Positions 44,330 to 52,816 of a stretch of 64,000 bases of DNA are shown one piece after another. Source of the DNA: CBDDEC01 sp965226785. Its GTDB lineage: Bacteria > Chloroflexota > Dehalococcoidia > UBA2979. The notes beneath the pieces are model-generated. The model saw only the letters and a program-made list of their open reading frames with translations, was not told where the DNA came from and did not search any database. The DNA is taken from the NCBI GenBank assembly GCA_965226785.1, contig CBDDEC010000004.1, forward strand, positions 806,001 through 870,000, given 5' to 3'. Each line of letters starts with the position of its first letter. The stretch's first letter is position 1. The position numbers and the translations under genes were made by a program.

Positions 44330-45976
44330 TTAGCAGACCCCGCAAAGCTTGCACCCGACCTCGGGGGGCGGGCAGGCGATGGTGGACTTCACCCGGTGGT
44401 GCTTGTCCATCTCGCGCAGCAGGAAGCGCTCCGTCAGGCCAACATCCACGATGTGCCAGGGCGGCGCTTCGCCCTCCCACGGACGAGGGCCATCGAGGCC
44501 ATGTTCGCGGATGGCCCGGCGGTAGCTGCCGAGGCTGTTGTCGGTCATGCCCTCGAGCATCGTCGCGACGCGATCGTCGCCTCGCGAGAGCACGTCGTCG
44601 ACGCGGGCCGTCCAGGCGGAATCGGTACGCAGCTCGATGCCGTTGGGGGCGAGGCGCTGCTTGAGGATGCCTTGGCGTTCCTTGACCATGCGGATGTCGT
44701 TCGCGTCCTCGTACTGGTACGCCGTCCACGGCTTCGGCACGGTGGGGCTGACCGACATCACGAGCCGGGTGCCTTTGCCGCCTGCGTCGAGCCGTTCCTT
44801 GATGCGGTTGCCGAGTTCGGCCATGGCATAGACGTCGTCGTCCTCTTCGCCCGGCAGGCCGACCATGAAATAGAGCTTGAAGCGCCGCGCGCCGGACTGG
44901 CCGACAAGGTCGGCGCCTTCGAGGATCTGCTCCTCCGTCACGCCCTTGTTGATGGCGGCGCGCATCCGTTCCGAGCCGGCCTCGGGCGCGACGGTGACCG
45001 TCTTCGTGCCGCCGGCGGCCAGGGCCTCGAGCACATCCGCCTTCAGGTTGTCGACGCGCAGCGAGGAGATCGAGACTCGCGCACCTCGTTCATGCGCTCC
45101 GACGACGAGCTCGGAGAGGTCCGGGTGGTCGGCGACGGCGGCGCCGAGGAGCCCGACGCGCTCGGTATGCTCGACCGAGTGCTCGATGAGCTCGAACAAC
45201 TCCTCGAGGGGTCGGTAGCGCGGCGGGCGGAACACGTAGCCGGCGATGCAGAAACGGCAGCCGCGGCCGCAGCCGCGCGCGCATTCGATCAGCGTCATGT
45301 CGGACAGCTCAGTGTCCTCGGTGATGACGGTCGAATAGGCCTCGGTGCCTGCGAGGTCGTGGACGTACTGGCGCTCGATAGCGCCGAAGGCCGGCGGGCG
45401 CGTCGGCACGTAGACACCCGGGATCGTGGCGAGCGTGTCGAGCAGGTCCTCGCGCGAGCCGTAGAGACCGTCGCGCCACGCGGAGACGAGGTGCGGAACG
45501 ATCTCCTCGGCCTCGCCCACGATCGCCGCGTCGAGGAAGGGTGCGACCGGCGCAGGGTTGGTCAGCATGCAGGCCCCACCGGCGATCACGAGCGGATGGC
45601 GGTCGTCGCGTTCCTCGGCGCGCAGGGGGATGTTGGCGCTGCGCAGGCACTGGATCATGTTGAAGTAGTCGAACTCGTAGGACAGCGTGAACGCCACGAC
45701 CGAGAAGTCCTGCAACGGCCGCTGCGACTCCAGCGACACGACCGGCATCGGGTGGTACTCGTTGGGCCCCGGCGGGTCGTAGAAGGCGCGCTCACAGACG
45801 AAGTCTTCATAGGCGTTCAGCATCGAGTAGATGGTCTGCAACGCCAGGTTCGACATGCCGATGTAGTAGGAGTTCGGGTACGTGATCGCCACGGGGATGC
45901 GGCCACCCCAGTCCTTGGAGGTGCCCCCGCGCTCCTTGCGGAGCCGGTCACGGGCGATCTGCCGCACATCAGCCAT
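44330..45976 (-). CDS. B12-binding/radical SAM protein, TIGR03960-like
   Basis: 548 residues from ATG 45976 (MADVRQIARDRLRKERG). The N-terminal cobalamin-like domain (RIPVAITYPNSYYIGMSNLA, LDAAIVGEAEEIVPHLVSAW) precedes the radical SAM cluster TLIECARGCGRGCRFCIAGY and VFRPPRYRPLEELFELIEHS. VTVAPEAGSERMRAAINKGV and KLYFMVGLPGEEDDDVYAMA are typical of the barrel. The C-terminus ends in a Cys cluster (IACPPPEVGCKLCGVC). This family often precedes ribosomal-protein or rne-like genes in other bacteria; its product is unknown. A 588-codon frame opposite is a shadow. Confidence 0.9.
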   Translation of the reverse strand: MADVRQIARDRLRKERGGTSKDWGGRIPVAITYPNSYYIGMSNLALQTIYSMLNAYEDFVCERAFYDPPGPNEYHPMPVVSLESQRPLQDFSVVAFTLSYEFDYFNMIQCLRSANIPLRAEERDDRHPLVIAGGACMLTNPAPVAPFLDAAIVGEAEEIVPHLVSAWRDGLYGSREDLLDTLATIPGVYVPTRPPAFGAIERQYVHDLAGTEAYSTVITEDTELSDMTLIECARGCGRGCRFCIAGYVFRPPRYRPLEELFELIEHSVEHTERVGLLGAAVADHPDLSELVVGAHERGARVSISSLRVDNLKADVLEALAAGGTKTVTVAPEAGSERMRAAINKGVTEEQILEGADLVGQSGARRFKLYFMVGLPGEEDDDVYAMAELGNRIKERLDAGGKGTRLVMSVSPTVPKPWTAYQYEDANDIRMVKERQGILKQRLAPNGIELRTDSAWTARVDDVLSRGDDRVATMLEGMTDNSLGSYRRAIREHGLDGPRPWEGEAPPWHIVDVGLTERFLLREMDKHHRVKSTIACPPPEVGCKLCGVC

Positions 45977-46044
45977 GGGATCAGTGTACGTGCGGAATCC
46001 GGCGAGGGCAGCGTGACCGCGATGTCGGTCGGCGTTCTCGAGGG

Positions 46045-46335
46045 TCAGGCGTAGGGGTCGGGCCGGCCTTCTCTGATCGCCTCTTCGCGCTCGTCCTGGA
46101 TGCGCTTGTCTCGGCGCACCAGCAGCCAGGCGCCGAAGACGATCGCCGCGAGCGGGATCAAGGAGAGGATCGGGTTCGCCAGCAACAGGTACAGCGTGAG
46201 CATCAGCAGCGCCATCGCTCCGAGGAACATCGCGAGCGGCGGTCCCAGTACCGCGAAGACCGCCCTGAGGATGGCCCAGACTTCGCTCCAGGTTCCGGCC
46301 TGCGGGTCGTCCTGCGGATCGTATCCATACGACAT
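46045..46335 (-). CDS. small membrane protein, two helices
   Basis: 96 residues: an acidic soluble start (MSYGYDPQDDPQAGTWSEVW), helices AVFAVLGPPLAMFLGAMALL and LLANPILSLIPLAAIVFGAW, and a charged tail (RRDKRIQDEREEAIREGRPD). No known domain. It is 68 bases upstream of the radical SAM gene on the same strand. Confidence 0.6.
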   Translation of the reverse strand: MSYGYDPQDDPQAGTWSEVWAILRAVFAVLGPPLAMFLGAMALLMLTLYLLLANPILSLIPLAAIVFGAWLLVRRDKRIQDEREEAIREGRPDPYA

Positions 46336-46436
46336 GGCGACAGTGTACGGGCTCCACGAAGCCCGCTTCGGACGCCGCAGCCGCTCGTGGTAGCGTGTCG
46401 CCTCGAACGTCGCGACCAGGCGAAGGGAAGTCCTCG

Positions 46437-46853
46437 ATGGAGATGCCGCCCCCGGAGTACGAGCCGCTGCTGATGGAAGCGAACCACGCCATCATCACTG
46501 TCTCCCGTGGCGACGGCCGGCCGCCGCACTCGACGCCGGTCTGGTACGTCTACGGCGAGGGCCGCTTCTACGTTTCGATGACGAAGGACACGGTGAAGTA
46601 CCGGCTGATGCAGCAGCGCCCGGAGCTCTCGCTGACCATCGACTCGGACGGCCCCACCGTCGTGGCCGAGGGCACGGCCGTGCTGCGCGACGACGACGGC
46701 TTCCTCCTGCAGATGGCGAAAGAGGTCAACGCGCTCTACCGACCGACCCTCGAACTGCCTCCCGACGACGAGCTGCTCGCCCAGCGCAAAGCGGAGCGTC
46801 GCACTGTGCTCATGCTCGAACCCTCGAGGGTGAAGGCGTGGGGCCTGTCGTGA
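46437..46853 (+). CDS. PPOX-class F420/FMN-dependent oxidoreductase
   Basis: 138 residues from ATG 46437 (AAGGGAAG upstream; an in-frame start at 46395 would add a poor N-terminus). The split-barrel flavin fold is seen in HAIITVSRGDGRPPHSTPVW, YVYGEGRFYVSMTKDTVKYR, ELSLTIDSDGPTVVAEGTAV and ERRTVLMLEPSRVKAWGLS. The phosphate-binding STPVW and KDTVKYR segments match F420-binding members. It overlaps the next gene by GTGA, so both are translated together. Confidence 0.83.
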   Translation: MEMPPPEYEPLLMEANHAIITVSRGDGRPPHSTPVWYVYGEGRFYVSMTKDTVKYRLMQQRPELSLTIDSDGPTVVAEGTAVLRDDDGFLLQMAKEVNALYRPTLELPPDDELLAQRKAERRTVLMLEPSRVKAWGLS

Positions 46854-47734
46854 CCGGAGGCGTCTCCTCGACGATGCACTTCGGCGACGTCGCGGTCACC
46901 CGCGTCGAGGAGCTGGTCCTGCCCACGGCGATGTGGTGGCTCCTCCCCGACGCGCCCGAGGACGCCGTGGAGCGCCACAGCGAGTGGATGGCGCCCTTCG
47001 TCAACGAGCGCGGCCACATCCTCCAGAGCATCCACACCTTCGTCGTGAAGGCGGACGGCCTGACGATCCTTGTCGACACCGGGGTCGGCAACGACAAGGA
47101 ACGCGACGGCGGGATCCCCGCCTTCCACATGCTCGACACGCCCTACCTCGAGCGGCTGGCCGCGGCAGGCGCAGCGCCCGAGGACATCGACCTCGTCCTC
47201 ATCACGCACATGCACACGGACCACTGCGGCTGGAACACCACGCTCGTCGACGGTGCGTGGCAGCCGACGTTTCCGAACGCGCGCACCCTCTACGTGCGGC
47301 GCGAATGGGAGTACTGGGACGGCCTGGCGCGCAGCGTCGAGGGCAACCAGCTCGTCGAGGACAGCCTGCGGCCGGTCGAGGCGGCCGGCCTCGCTGACCT
47401 CGTCGAGGCGGACCACGTCGTCACGCCCTCGTTGCGGCTCGAGCCGAGCCACGGGCACACGCCCGGCCATGTCTGCGTGCGCATCAGCTCCGGCGGCGAC
47501 GAGGCGGTCATCACTGGCGACGTCATGCATTCGCCGATCCAGTGCGCGTACCCCGACCCGCAGCCGCGGCTCGATAGCGACGCCGAGCCCGCGCGCCTCG
47601 CCCGCCGCGCCTTCCTCGAACGCTACGTCGACAGCGGCGTCACTGTCCTTGGCACGCACTTCGGTGGCCCCACCGCCGGCCGCATCACCGCCGACGGCGA
47701 CGCCTACCGCTTCGACGCGGTCGAGGGGTTCTAG
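46850..47734 (+). CDS. MBL-fold metallohydrolase
   Basis: 294 residues from GTG 46850, which overlaps the PPOX stop; ATG 46874 is an alternative with GGAGG at a long 13 bases. Metal ligands are visible: VLITHMHTDHCGWNTTLVDG (HxHxDH), RLEPSHGHTPGHVCVRISSG (His) and ITGDVMHSPIQC (Asp/His). It is a quorum-lactonase or thioesterase-like hydrolase in the cytoplasm. It is a paralogue of the frameshifted copy at 928-1736. Confidence 0.88.
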   Translation: MTGGVSSTMHFGDVAVTRVEELVLPTAMWWLLPDAPEDAVERHSEWMAPFVNERGHILQSIHTFVVKADGLTILVDTGVGNDKERDGGIPAFHMLDTPYLERLAAAGAAPEDIDLVLITHMHTDHCGWNTTLVDGAWQPTFPNARTLYVRREWEYWDGLARSVEGNQLVEDSLRPVEAAGLADLVEADHVVTPSLRLEPSHGHTPGHVCVRISSGGDEAVITGDVMHSPIQCAYPDPQPRLDSDAEPARLARRAFLERYVDSGVTVLGTHFGGPTAGRITADGDAYRFDAVEGF

Positions 47735-48261
47735 GCGGGTCCGTCGTCTCGCGCGAGGTGGTAGCGCACGCTGGGCGTGCCGTGGTCGTCGTAGCGCGCT
47801 ACGAGCGAGGCGTTGAGGCGTGCCGCGACGCCGCGGGCGCCGCGGTTGGCGGCTGCCGTCTCGATGATCACCTCGGACAGGTGGAGCACCTCGAACGTAT
47901 GGCGGACGAGGGCGCCTGCGGCCTCTGTGGCGATGCCGGCGCCACGGGCGGTGGGAGCGAGGGCGTAGCCAACCTCTCCATGACTGGTGCGCCGCACCAG
48001 GCTCAACAGGCCGATCAGCGCGCCATCCTCGACGCGCTCGATCGCGAGGTCGAAGAGGGCGTCGAGCTGCCAGGCATCGAGCGCGGCCTGTTCGGCGACG
48101 TAAGCGGCCGCGGCCTCCTCGGTCGCCCCGAGGTTCGCGGCGGCAGCGTAGACGTCGGGATCGGCGTTCAGTTCCAGGATCGCCGGTACGTCGGAGGGTT
48201 CGAAGCGACGAAGCAGCAGCCGCCTCGTGCGGATCGGGAGTCCGTCGTCGCTCACCGTCAA
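47731..48261 (-). CDS. GNAT N-acetyltransferase
   Basis: 176 residues. RimJ/RimL-type features: IRTRRLLLRRFEPSDVPAIL, the acetyl-CoA site VGYALAPTARGAGIATEAAG and VIIETAAANRGARGVAARLN. The start overlaps the nrdJ stop by four bases, so it is co-translated with nrdJ, though a link in function is not evident. It is convergent with the MBL gene, overlapping by four bases. Confidence 0.87.
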   Translation of the reverse strand: MTVSDDGLPIRTRRLLLRRFEPSDVPAILELNADPDVYAAAANLGATEEAAAAYVAEQAALDAWQLDALFDLAIERVEDGALIGLLSLVRRTSHGEVGYALAPTARGAGIATEAAGALVRHTFEVLHLSEVIIETAAANRGARGVAARLNASLVARYDDHGTPSVRYHLARDDGPA

Positions 48262-50486
48262 CTGCAGCGCGTGTAGCCGCAGCTCTGGCAGGTGAGGCAG
48301 CGTTCGAGGTACTCCATCTGCTGGCCGCAGTCCGGGCAGGTCAGGCCCGAGGCCTCAGCGACGGCTGGTGCTGCATCGCCGGCCTCGGCGACGCCGAAGT
48401 GCAGCCGCAGCCAGCGGAAGATGTAGTCGAGGACGCTCGTGGCGAACGGAATCTCCGGGTTGGCAGTGATGCCGTAGGGCTCGAAGCGCGTCTGTTCCAG
48501 CTTCGTTGCGATTTTCTCGAGGCTGACGCCGTATTGGAGTGCGATCGAGGTCATCAGCGCGACGGCGTCCGTTAGTCCGGAGACCGTCGAGCCCTCCTTC
48601 GCCATCTTCACGAACACCTCGCCCGGGGTGCCGTCCTCGAAGAGCCCGACCGTGACGTAGCCCTCCTGGTCACCGACGCGGAACTTGTGCGTAATCGACT
48701 GGCGCTCGTCCGGGAGGTGGCGGCGATACGGCTCGCCCGCCGGACGGTGGGTCGGCGTTTCGTCGGAGGCATGAGCGAGCACCTGCACGGCGCGCGATCC
48801 GTCGCGGTAGACCGTCACGCCTTTGCAGCCGAGCTCGTGCGCGAGCTGGTAGACCTCGCGGATCTCTTCGGCGGTTGCCTCGCGCCGGAGGTTCACGGTC
48901 TTCGACACGGCGAGGTCGGTGTGGGCCTGGAAGGCCGCCTGCATGCGCACGTGCGTCTCGGCCGGCACCTCGTGCGCCGTCGCGAAACGCTCGCGGAGGT
49001 CGTCCGGCACCTCGCTGCGGTCCGCCAGGGAGACGCCCGCGGCCAGCGCCTGGTCGAGATCGTCAGAGGCGAATCCGGCGGCGTCCGCGGCCGCTCGGAA
49101 GGCAGCGTTGACCTCGGGCAGCAGTGTGCCGTCGCCCATGCGGCGCTGGTGCGCCAGTGAGAACAGCGGCTCGATGCCCGAGGAGGCGCCGGCGATGATC
49201 GCGATCGTGCCGGTGGGGGCGATGCAGGTGCGGGTGGCGTTGCGGAAGGTGCGCCCGCCGGCGTAGACCGACTGCTCCCAGTTCGGGAAGACACCCTTCT
49301 CGATCCCCAGCTCCGCCGAGGCGTCGTCGGCGGCCGCGCCGACCTCAGACGAGAGTCGGGTGGCGAGGGCGATCGCCTCGGCGCTCCCGTACGGCAGGCC
49401 GGCCGCGATCAGCAAGTCGGCGAAGCCCATCATGCCGAGGCCGATCTTGCGATTGCCCCGCACAGCCTCGGCGATCTGCGGCACTGGGAACGTGTTCGCC
49501 TCCACGACGTTATCGAGGAAGCGGATTGCGAAACGGACCGTCGCTCGCAGCGCGGGCCAGTCGAGGTCACGCGCGGACCCGTCCCAGAACCGCGCGACGT
49601 TGATCGAACCGAGCGTGCAGGCCTCCCAGGGCAGGAGCGGCACTTCGCCGCAGGGGTTGGTCGCCTCGATCTCGCCGAGGAGTGGCGTGGGGTTGGTGCG
49701 GTTGATCGTGTCGAGGAAGACGAGCCCCGGGTCGCCGGTCTGCCAGGCCGAGCGACAGATCTCGTTGAGCAGCTCGGCGGCGTCCACCTCGCCACGTCGC
49801 GAGCCGTCGCGAGGGTCGCGCAACGGGTAGCTCTGGCCGGCGGCTGCGGCGCGCATGAAGGCGTCCGTGACCCCGACGGAGATGTTGAAGCGCGTCGCGG
49901 TGACGCCGTCGTCCTTGGCGTGGACGAACTCGCGGATGTCGGGATGATCGACGCGCAGCACGGCCATGTTCGCCCCGTCGCGCTTGCCGCCCTGCGTCAC
50001 CAGGCGCGAGACGTCGTCGTAGTGCTGCAGCACGGAGACGGGCCCGCACGCGGCCCCGTGCGTCGTGGCGATGGGTTCGCCGACGCCTCGCAGCCGGGAG
50101 AGCGAGAACCCGGTGCCGCCGCCGTACTTTTGAACCAGGGCGGTGGCCTGAGCGGTGGACATGATCGACTCGAGCGTGTCCTCGACGGGCAGGACGAAAC
50201 AGGCGGCGAGGGTGCCCTGACCCGTGCCCGCATTCATCAGCGTTGGTGAGTTCGGCAGGAAGCGGAGCGCAGCCATCTCGTCGTAGAAGCGCTGCGCCCA
50301 GAGCAGGCGCGCCGGCTCGTCTGCCTCCACCTCGGCGATGGCCGTCGCCACGCGCGCGAGCATCTCCTCGGGCGTTTCGCGCAGCTCACCTTCCGCGTCA
50401 CGCAGCAGGTAGCGCCGCTCGAGGACCGTACGGGCGTTGTCGGTCAGCTCGACGGGTGTCGTGCGGACGTCGCTGGTGGCGACCAT
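48258..50486 (-). CDS. nrdJ: adenosylcobalamin-dependent ribonucleoside-diphosphate reductase
   Basis: 742 residues, class II type. An N-terminal helical region precedes FLPNSPTLMNAGTGQGTLAA and ACFVLPVEDTLESI (redox Cys), VQKYGGGTGFSLSRLRGVGE, and the catalytic NPCGEVPLLPWEACTLGSIN. TGTIAIIAGASSGIEPLFSL is the conserved C-terminal barrel segment. The tail CPDCGQQMEYLERCLTCQSCGY carries the zinc/redox cysteines. It makes deoxyribonucleotides with coenzyme B12 and needs no oxygen. It follows nrdR by 161 bases, and the promoter contains a palindrome shared with recA. Confidence 0.95.
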   Translation of the reverse strand: MVATSDVRTTPVELTDNARTVLERRYLLRDAEGELRETPEEMLARVATAIAEVEADEPARLLWAQRFYDEMAALRFLPNSPTLMNAGTGQGTLAACFVLPVEDTLESIMSTAQATALVQKYGGGTGFSLSRLRGVGEPIATTHGAACGPVSVLQHYDDVSRLVTQGGKRDGANMAVLRVDHPDIREFVHAKDDGVTATRFNISVGVTDAFMRAAAAGQSYPLRDPRDGSRRGEVDAAELLNEICRSAWQTGDPGLVFLDTINRTNPTPLLGEIEATNPCGEVPLLPWEACTLGSINVARFWDGSARDLDWPALRATVRFAIRFLDNVVEANTFPVPQIAEAVRGNRKIGLGMMGFADLLIAAGLPYGSAEAIALATRLSSEVGAAADDASAELGIEKGVFPNWEQSVYAGGRTFRNATRTCIAPTGTIAIIAGASSGIEPLFSLAHQRRMGDGTLLPEVNAAFRAAADAAGFASDDLDQALAAGVSLADRSEVPDDLRERFATAHEVPAETHVRMQAAFQAHTDLAVSKTVNLRREATAEEIREVYQLAHELGCKGVTVYRDGSRAVQVLAHASDETPTHRPAGEPYRRHLPDERQSITHKFRVGDQEGYVTVGLFEDGTPGEVFVKMAKEGSTVSGLTDAVALMTSIALQYGVSLEKIATKLEQTRFEPYGITANPEIPFATSVLDYIFRWLRLHFGVAEAGDAAPAVAEASGLTCPDCGQQMEYLERCLTCQSCGYTRCS

Positions 50487-50537
50487 GGTTCAGCCCCGCG
50501 CTCCGGACCCGATCCGCGGCTGGACCAGCCGGCCGGG

Positions 50538-50559
50538 GAGTAGAACATATATTCTACTC
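50538..50559 (-). promoter_or_regulatory. palindromic operator in nrdJ promoter, same as recA box
   Basis: AGTAGAAC-ATAT-ATTCTACT (50539-50558), flanked by a G:C pair, is palindromic with one mismatch. The half-sites are identical to the recA box apart from G to A in the centre-proximal base of one arm. On the minus strand TAGAAT (50556-50551) is a 5/6 -10 hexamer inside the box. NrdR boxes have a different consensus (ACA...TAT-rich), so a LexA-like regulator is favoured. The nrdJ start codon is about 50 bases downstream. Confidence 0.7.
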
Positions 50560-50647
50560 GATGGCAAGCGGACGCCACAAGGTTCCACGATCCAGTCTAG
50601 ACCGCGGGCTCGGGCCGTAGTGGCTGCTCTAGCGGCCGCGCTTGAAC

Positions 50648-51256
50648 CTAGACCGGCCGCGCCGCACGGGCGGCGTCGAGGGAGATCGGTGAGGCTGCCG
50701 CCGTCGCCTCCTCGATCGGGGCGTCCGAGGGTTCGGCGAGCGGCTCGTTCTCGAGCGCGGCGGCAAGTTCGTCGGCGAAGAGGCGCTGCTGTTCGGGGCC
50801 CGGCGGGTCGGGGGTGAGGGCGAGGCGCTGCAGCTCCTCGAGCATCTCCTCGAGCGACACGAACTGGTGGTAGACGCTCGCGAAGCGGATGTAGGCGATC
50901 GGGTCGAGCGGCTTCAGCCGGGAGATCGCCATCTCGCCGATCACGCGGCTCGGGACCTCGCTCTGGGTCGAGCCGGTGAGGCGCTGCTCGATGTCGTCGA
51001 CGATGGCGTCGATGGCGCCTGTGGCGAGGGGACGCTTGCGCGCCGAGATGCGGAGGCCCGTCAGCAGCTTCTCGCGCTGGAACTCCTCGCGGCGGCCGTC
51101 CTTCTTGACGACCATGACCGTTCGTCGCTGGACCTGCTCGAAGGTCGAAAAGCGCTGTTCGCAGTGCTGGCAGAGCCGTCGGCGGCGGATCCCGCCCTCA
51201 CCGGTGCGCGAGTCGACGACCTTGCTGGCGGTGCGGCCACAAAACGGGCACTTCAT
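50648..51256 (-). CDS. nrdR: transcriptional repressor NrdR
   Basis: 202 residues. The N-terminal zinc ribbon (MKCPFCGRTASKVVDSRTGE, RRRRLCQHCEQRFSTFE) is followed by the ATP-cone (VMVVKKDGRREEFQREKLLT, PSRVIGEMAISRLKPLDPIA). The core is 150 residues as usual; the tail of about 50 residues is acidic and Ala-rich and is not conserved. It represses ribonucleotide reductase genes when dATP is high. It is 161 bases upstream of nrdJ on the same strand. Confidence 0.95.
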   Translation of the reverse strand: MKCPFCGRTASKVVDSRTGEGGIRRRRLCQHCEQRFSTFEQVQRRTVMVVKKDGRREEFQREKLLTGLRISARKRPLATGAIDAIVDDIEQRLTGSTQSEVPSRVIGEMAISRLKPLDPIAYIRFASVYHQFVSLEEMLEELQRLALTPDPPGPEQQRLFADELAAALENEPLAEPSDAPIEEATAAASPISLDAARAARPV

Positions 51257-51461
51257 GAAAAACGAGCACTCTCTGGGGGAGCTCAGCGGTGGTTCGAGTG
51301 ACGGTCTGGGGGGTCCGGTCGGGTGGGTGACCTCGACGGAGCCAGTACAGCACGCGACTCACCGAGGCCACAACGGGACTCGTCAACAGGTCGTTGCGAT
51401 GTTGTCCCCAAACGTCGCCGCGCACTGTGGAGTGAGGCGACGCGGATACGCCGAACGCGAC

Positions 51462-51487
51462 GACGGCGGCCCTGAGGGGCCGCCGTC
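51462..51487. terminator. GC-rich hairpin between ftsZ and nrdR
   Basis: An 11-bp perfect stem GACGGCGGCCC / GGGCCGCCGTC with a TGAG loop. There is no long T run on either side, so termination may be partial or Rho-assisted. It lies 20 bases downstream of the ftsZ stop. Confidence 0.6.
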
Positions 51488-51507
51488 GCTTGGTTCGTCC
51501 GGGCCTG

Positions 51508-52788
51508 CTAGCGGCTGGGGAAACTCCGCCGCAGGAAGGTCGGCAGGTCCGCCTCGGTCAGCGAGTCAGTGGGGTCTGGCGTGATCTCGCCGAGCTTGAT
51601 CGTGGCCGCCTCCATCTCCTCGGCCATCGTCTGACGGATCTGCGTCGGCCGCGTGCCCGAGAAGCCGGTGGCAATCACCGTCACCCGCACCTCGTCCGCC
51701 AGGCTCTCATCCACGGCGGTACCGAAGATGATCTCGGCATCCGGGTCCACGACCTCGGCGATCACTCGCGCCGCGAGATCGAGCTCGCGGAGCGAGAGGT
51801 CGGCGGGGCCGGTGACGTTGAAGAGCACGCCCGTTGCGCCGGTGATGTCCACCTCGAGGAGCGGGCTGGCGATGGCCTGCCGCGCCGCATCGATGGCCCG
51901 CGCCTCGCCTCGGCCGCTGCCGATGGCCATGAGCGCCGGTCCGGCGTCGGTCATGATCTTGCGCACGTCGGCGAAGTCGAGGTTGACCATGCCGGGCACG
52001 GTGATCAACTCGCTGATGCCCTGGATGCCCTGGCGCAGCACATCGTCGGCGGCGCGGAAGGCGTTCTCGATCGAGATCGCGTCATCCGAGAGGTGCAGTA
52101 GCCGATCGTTGGGGATGACGATCAGCGTGTCGACCTTGTCCTGGAGGTCGCGGACGCCCTCCTCCGCCTGTTGACGCCGCTTGGCGCCCTCGAAGGTGAA
52201 GGGCTTCGTCACGACGCCGATGGTCAGCGCGCCGAGCTCCCGCGCCACCTCGGCCACGATCGGGGCCGCGCCGGTGCCGGTGCCGCCGCCGAGGCATGCC
52301 GTGACGAACACCATCTCCGCGCTGGCGAGCGCTTCGGCCAGGGCCTCGCGCGATTCTTCGGCGGCGCGCTGGCCACGCAATGGATCACTGCCGGCGCCGA
52401 GGCCACGCGTCAGGCGGTCGCCGATGCGCACCTTGACCTCGGCCGGGCAGTGCTCCAGCGCCTGAATGTCTGTGTTGATCGCGACGTACTGCACCCCCGG
52501 AAGTCTCGCGTCGATCATGCGTGTAACGGCGTTCGAGCCGCCTCCACCCACTCCGGCCACCTTGATCGGCGGCAGTCCCTCGTAGCGTTCCAGCATCTCC
52601 TGCTCCTGTTCCGCCGAGGCGCTGCCGCTCGGCGTGCCGGTCGCGGGGCGTCCGGCGCTTGCTCGCTTGCTCGTGGCCGCTGCGGCGGGCGCCGGATCGG
52701 CCTCAAATTCAGACTGGATCTCCGCCGCCGGCTGTTCGGCCGTGAGGTCGAGTGCCGGCTGCTCCTCGAGTTCCGCCGAGGGCAGCAT
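51508..52788 (-). CDS. ftsZ: cell division protein FtsZ
   Basis: 426 residues from ATG 52788. The tubulin-like core starts near residue 65: LPPIKVAGVGGGGSNAVTRM, VFVTACLGGGTGTGAAPIVA (the GTP signature loop), the catalytic loop VNLDFADVRKIMTDAGPALM, and DEVRVTVIATGFSG. The C-terminal peptide is EADLPTFLRRSF after a linker of only about 30 residues. The N-terminus is unusual: about 60 acidic/Ala-rich residues precede the core, and the reading frame just upstream is probably part of the same protein (see 52817-53089). GTP-dependent polymer that forms the division ring. Confidence 0.94.
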   Translation of the reverse strand: MLPSAELEEQPALDLTAEQPAAEIQSEFEADPAPAAAATSKRASAGRPATGTPSGSASAEQEQEMLERYEGLPPIKVAGVGGGGSNAVTRMIDARLPGVQYVAINTDIQALEHCPAEVKVRIGDRLTRGLGAGSDPLRGQRAAEESREALAEALASAEMVFVTACLGGGTGTGAAPIVAEVARELGALTIGVVTKPFTFEGAKRRQQAEEGVRDLQDKVDTLIVIPNDRLLHLSDDAISIENAFRAADDVLRQGIQGISELITVPGMVNLDFADVRKIMTDAGPALMAIGSGRGEARAIDAARQAIASPLLEVDITGATGVLFNVTGPADLSLRELDLAARVIAEVVDPDAEIIFGTAVDESLADEVRVTVIATGFSGTRPTQIRQTMAEEMEAATIKLGEITPDPTDSLTEADLPTFLRRSFPSR

Positions 52789-52816
52789 TGGAATCTCGGC
52801 CCCCTGGGCCGGCTCC

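Noticed and set aside
44288..46054. A 588-codon plus-strand frame opposite the radical SAM gene
   Set aside because: It is fully antisense to a protein with clear B12 and radical SAM motifs, has no domain of its own and the composition of a high-GC shadow.
50538..50559. The nrdJ palindrome as an NrdR box
   Set aside because: NrdR boxes occur in pairs with a different, ACA/TGT-ended consensus; only one site is present and it matches the recA box.
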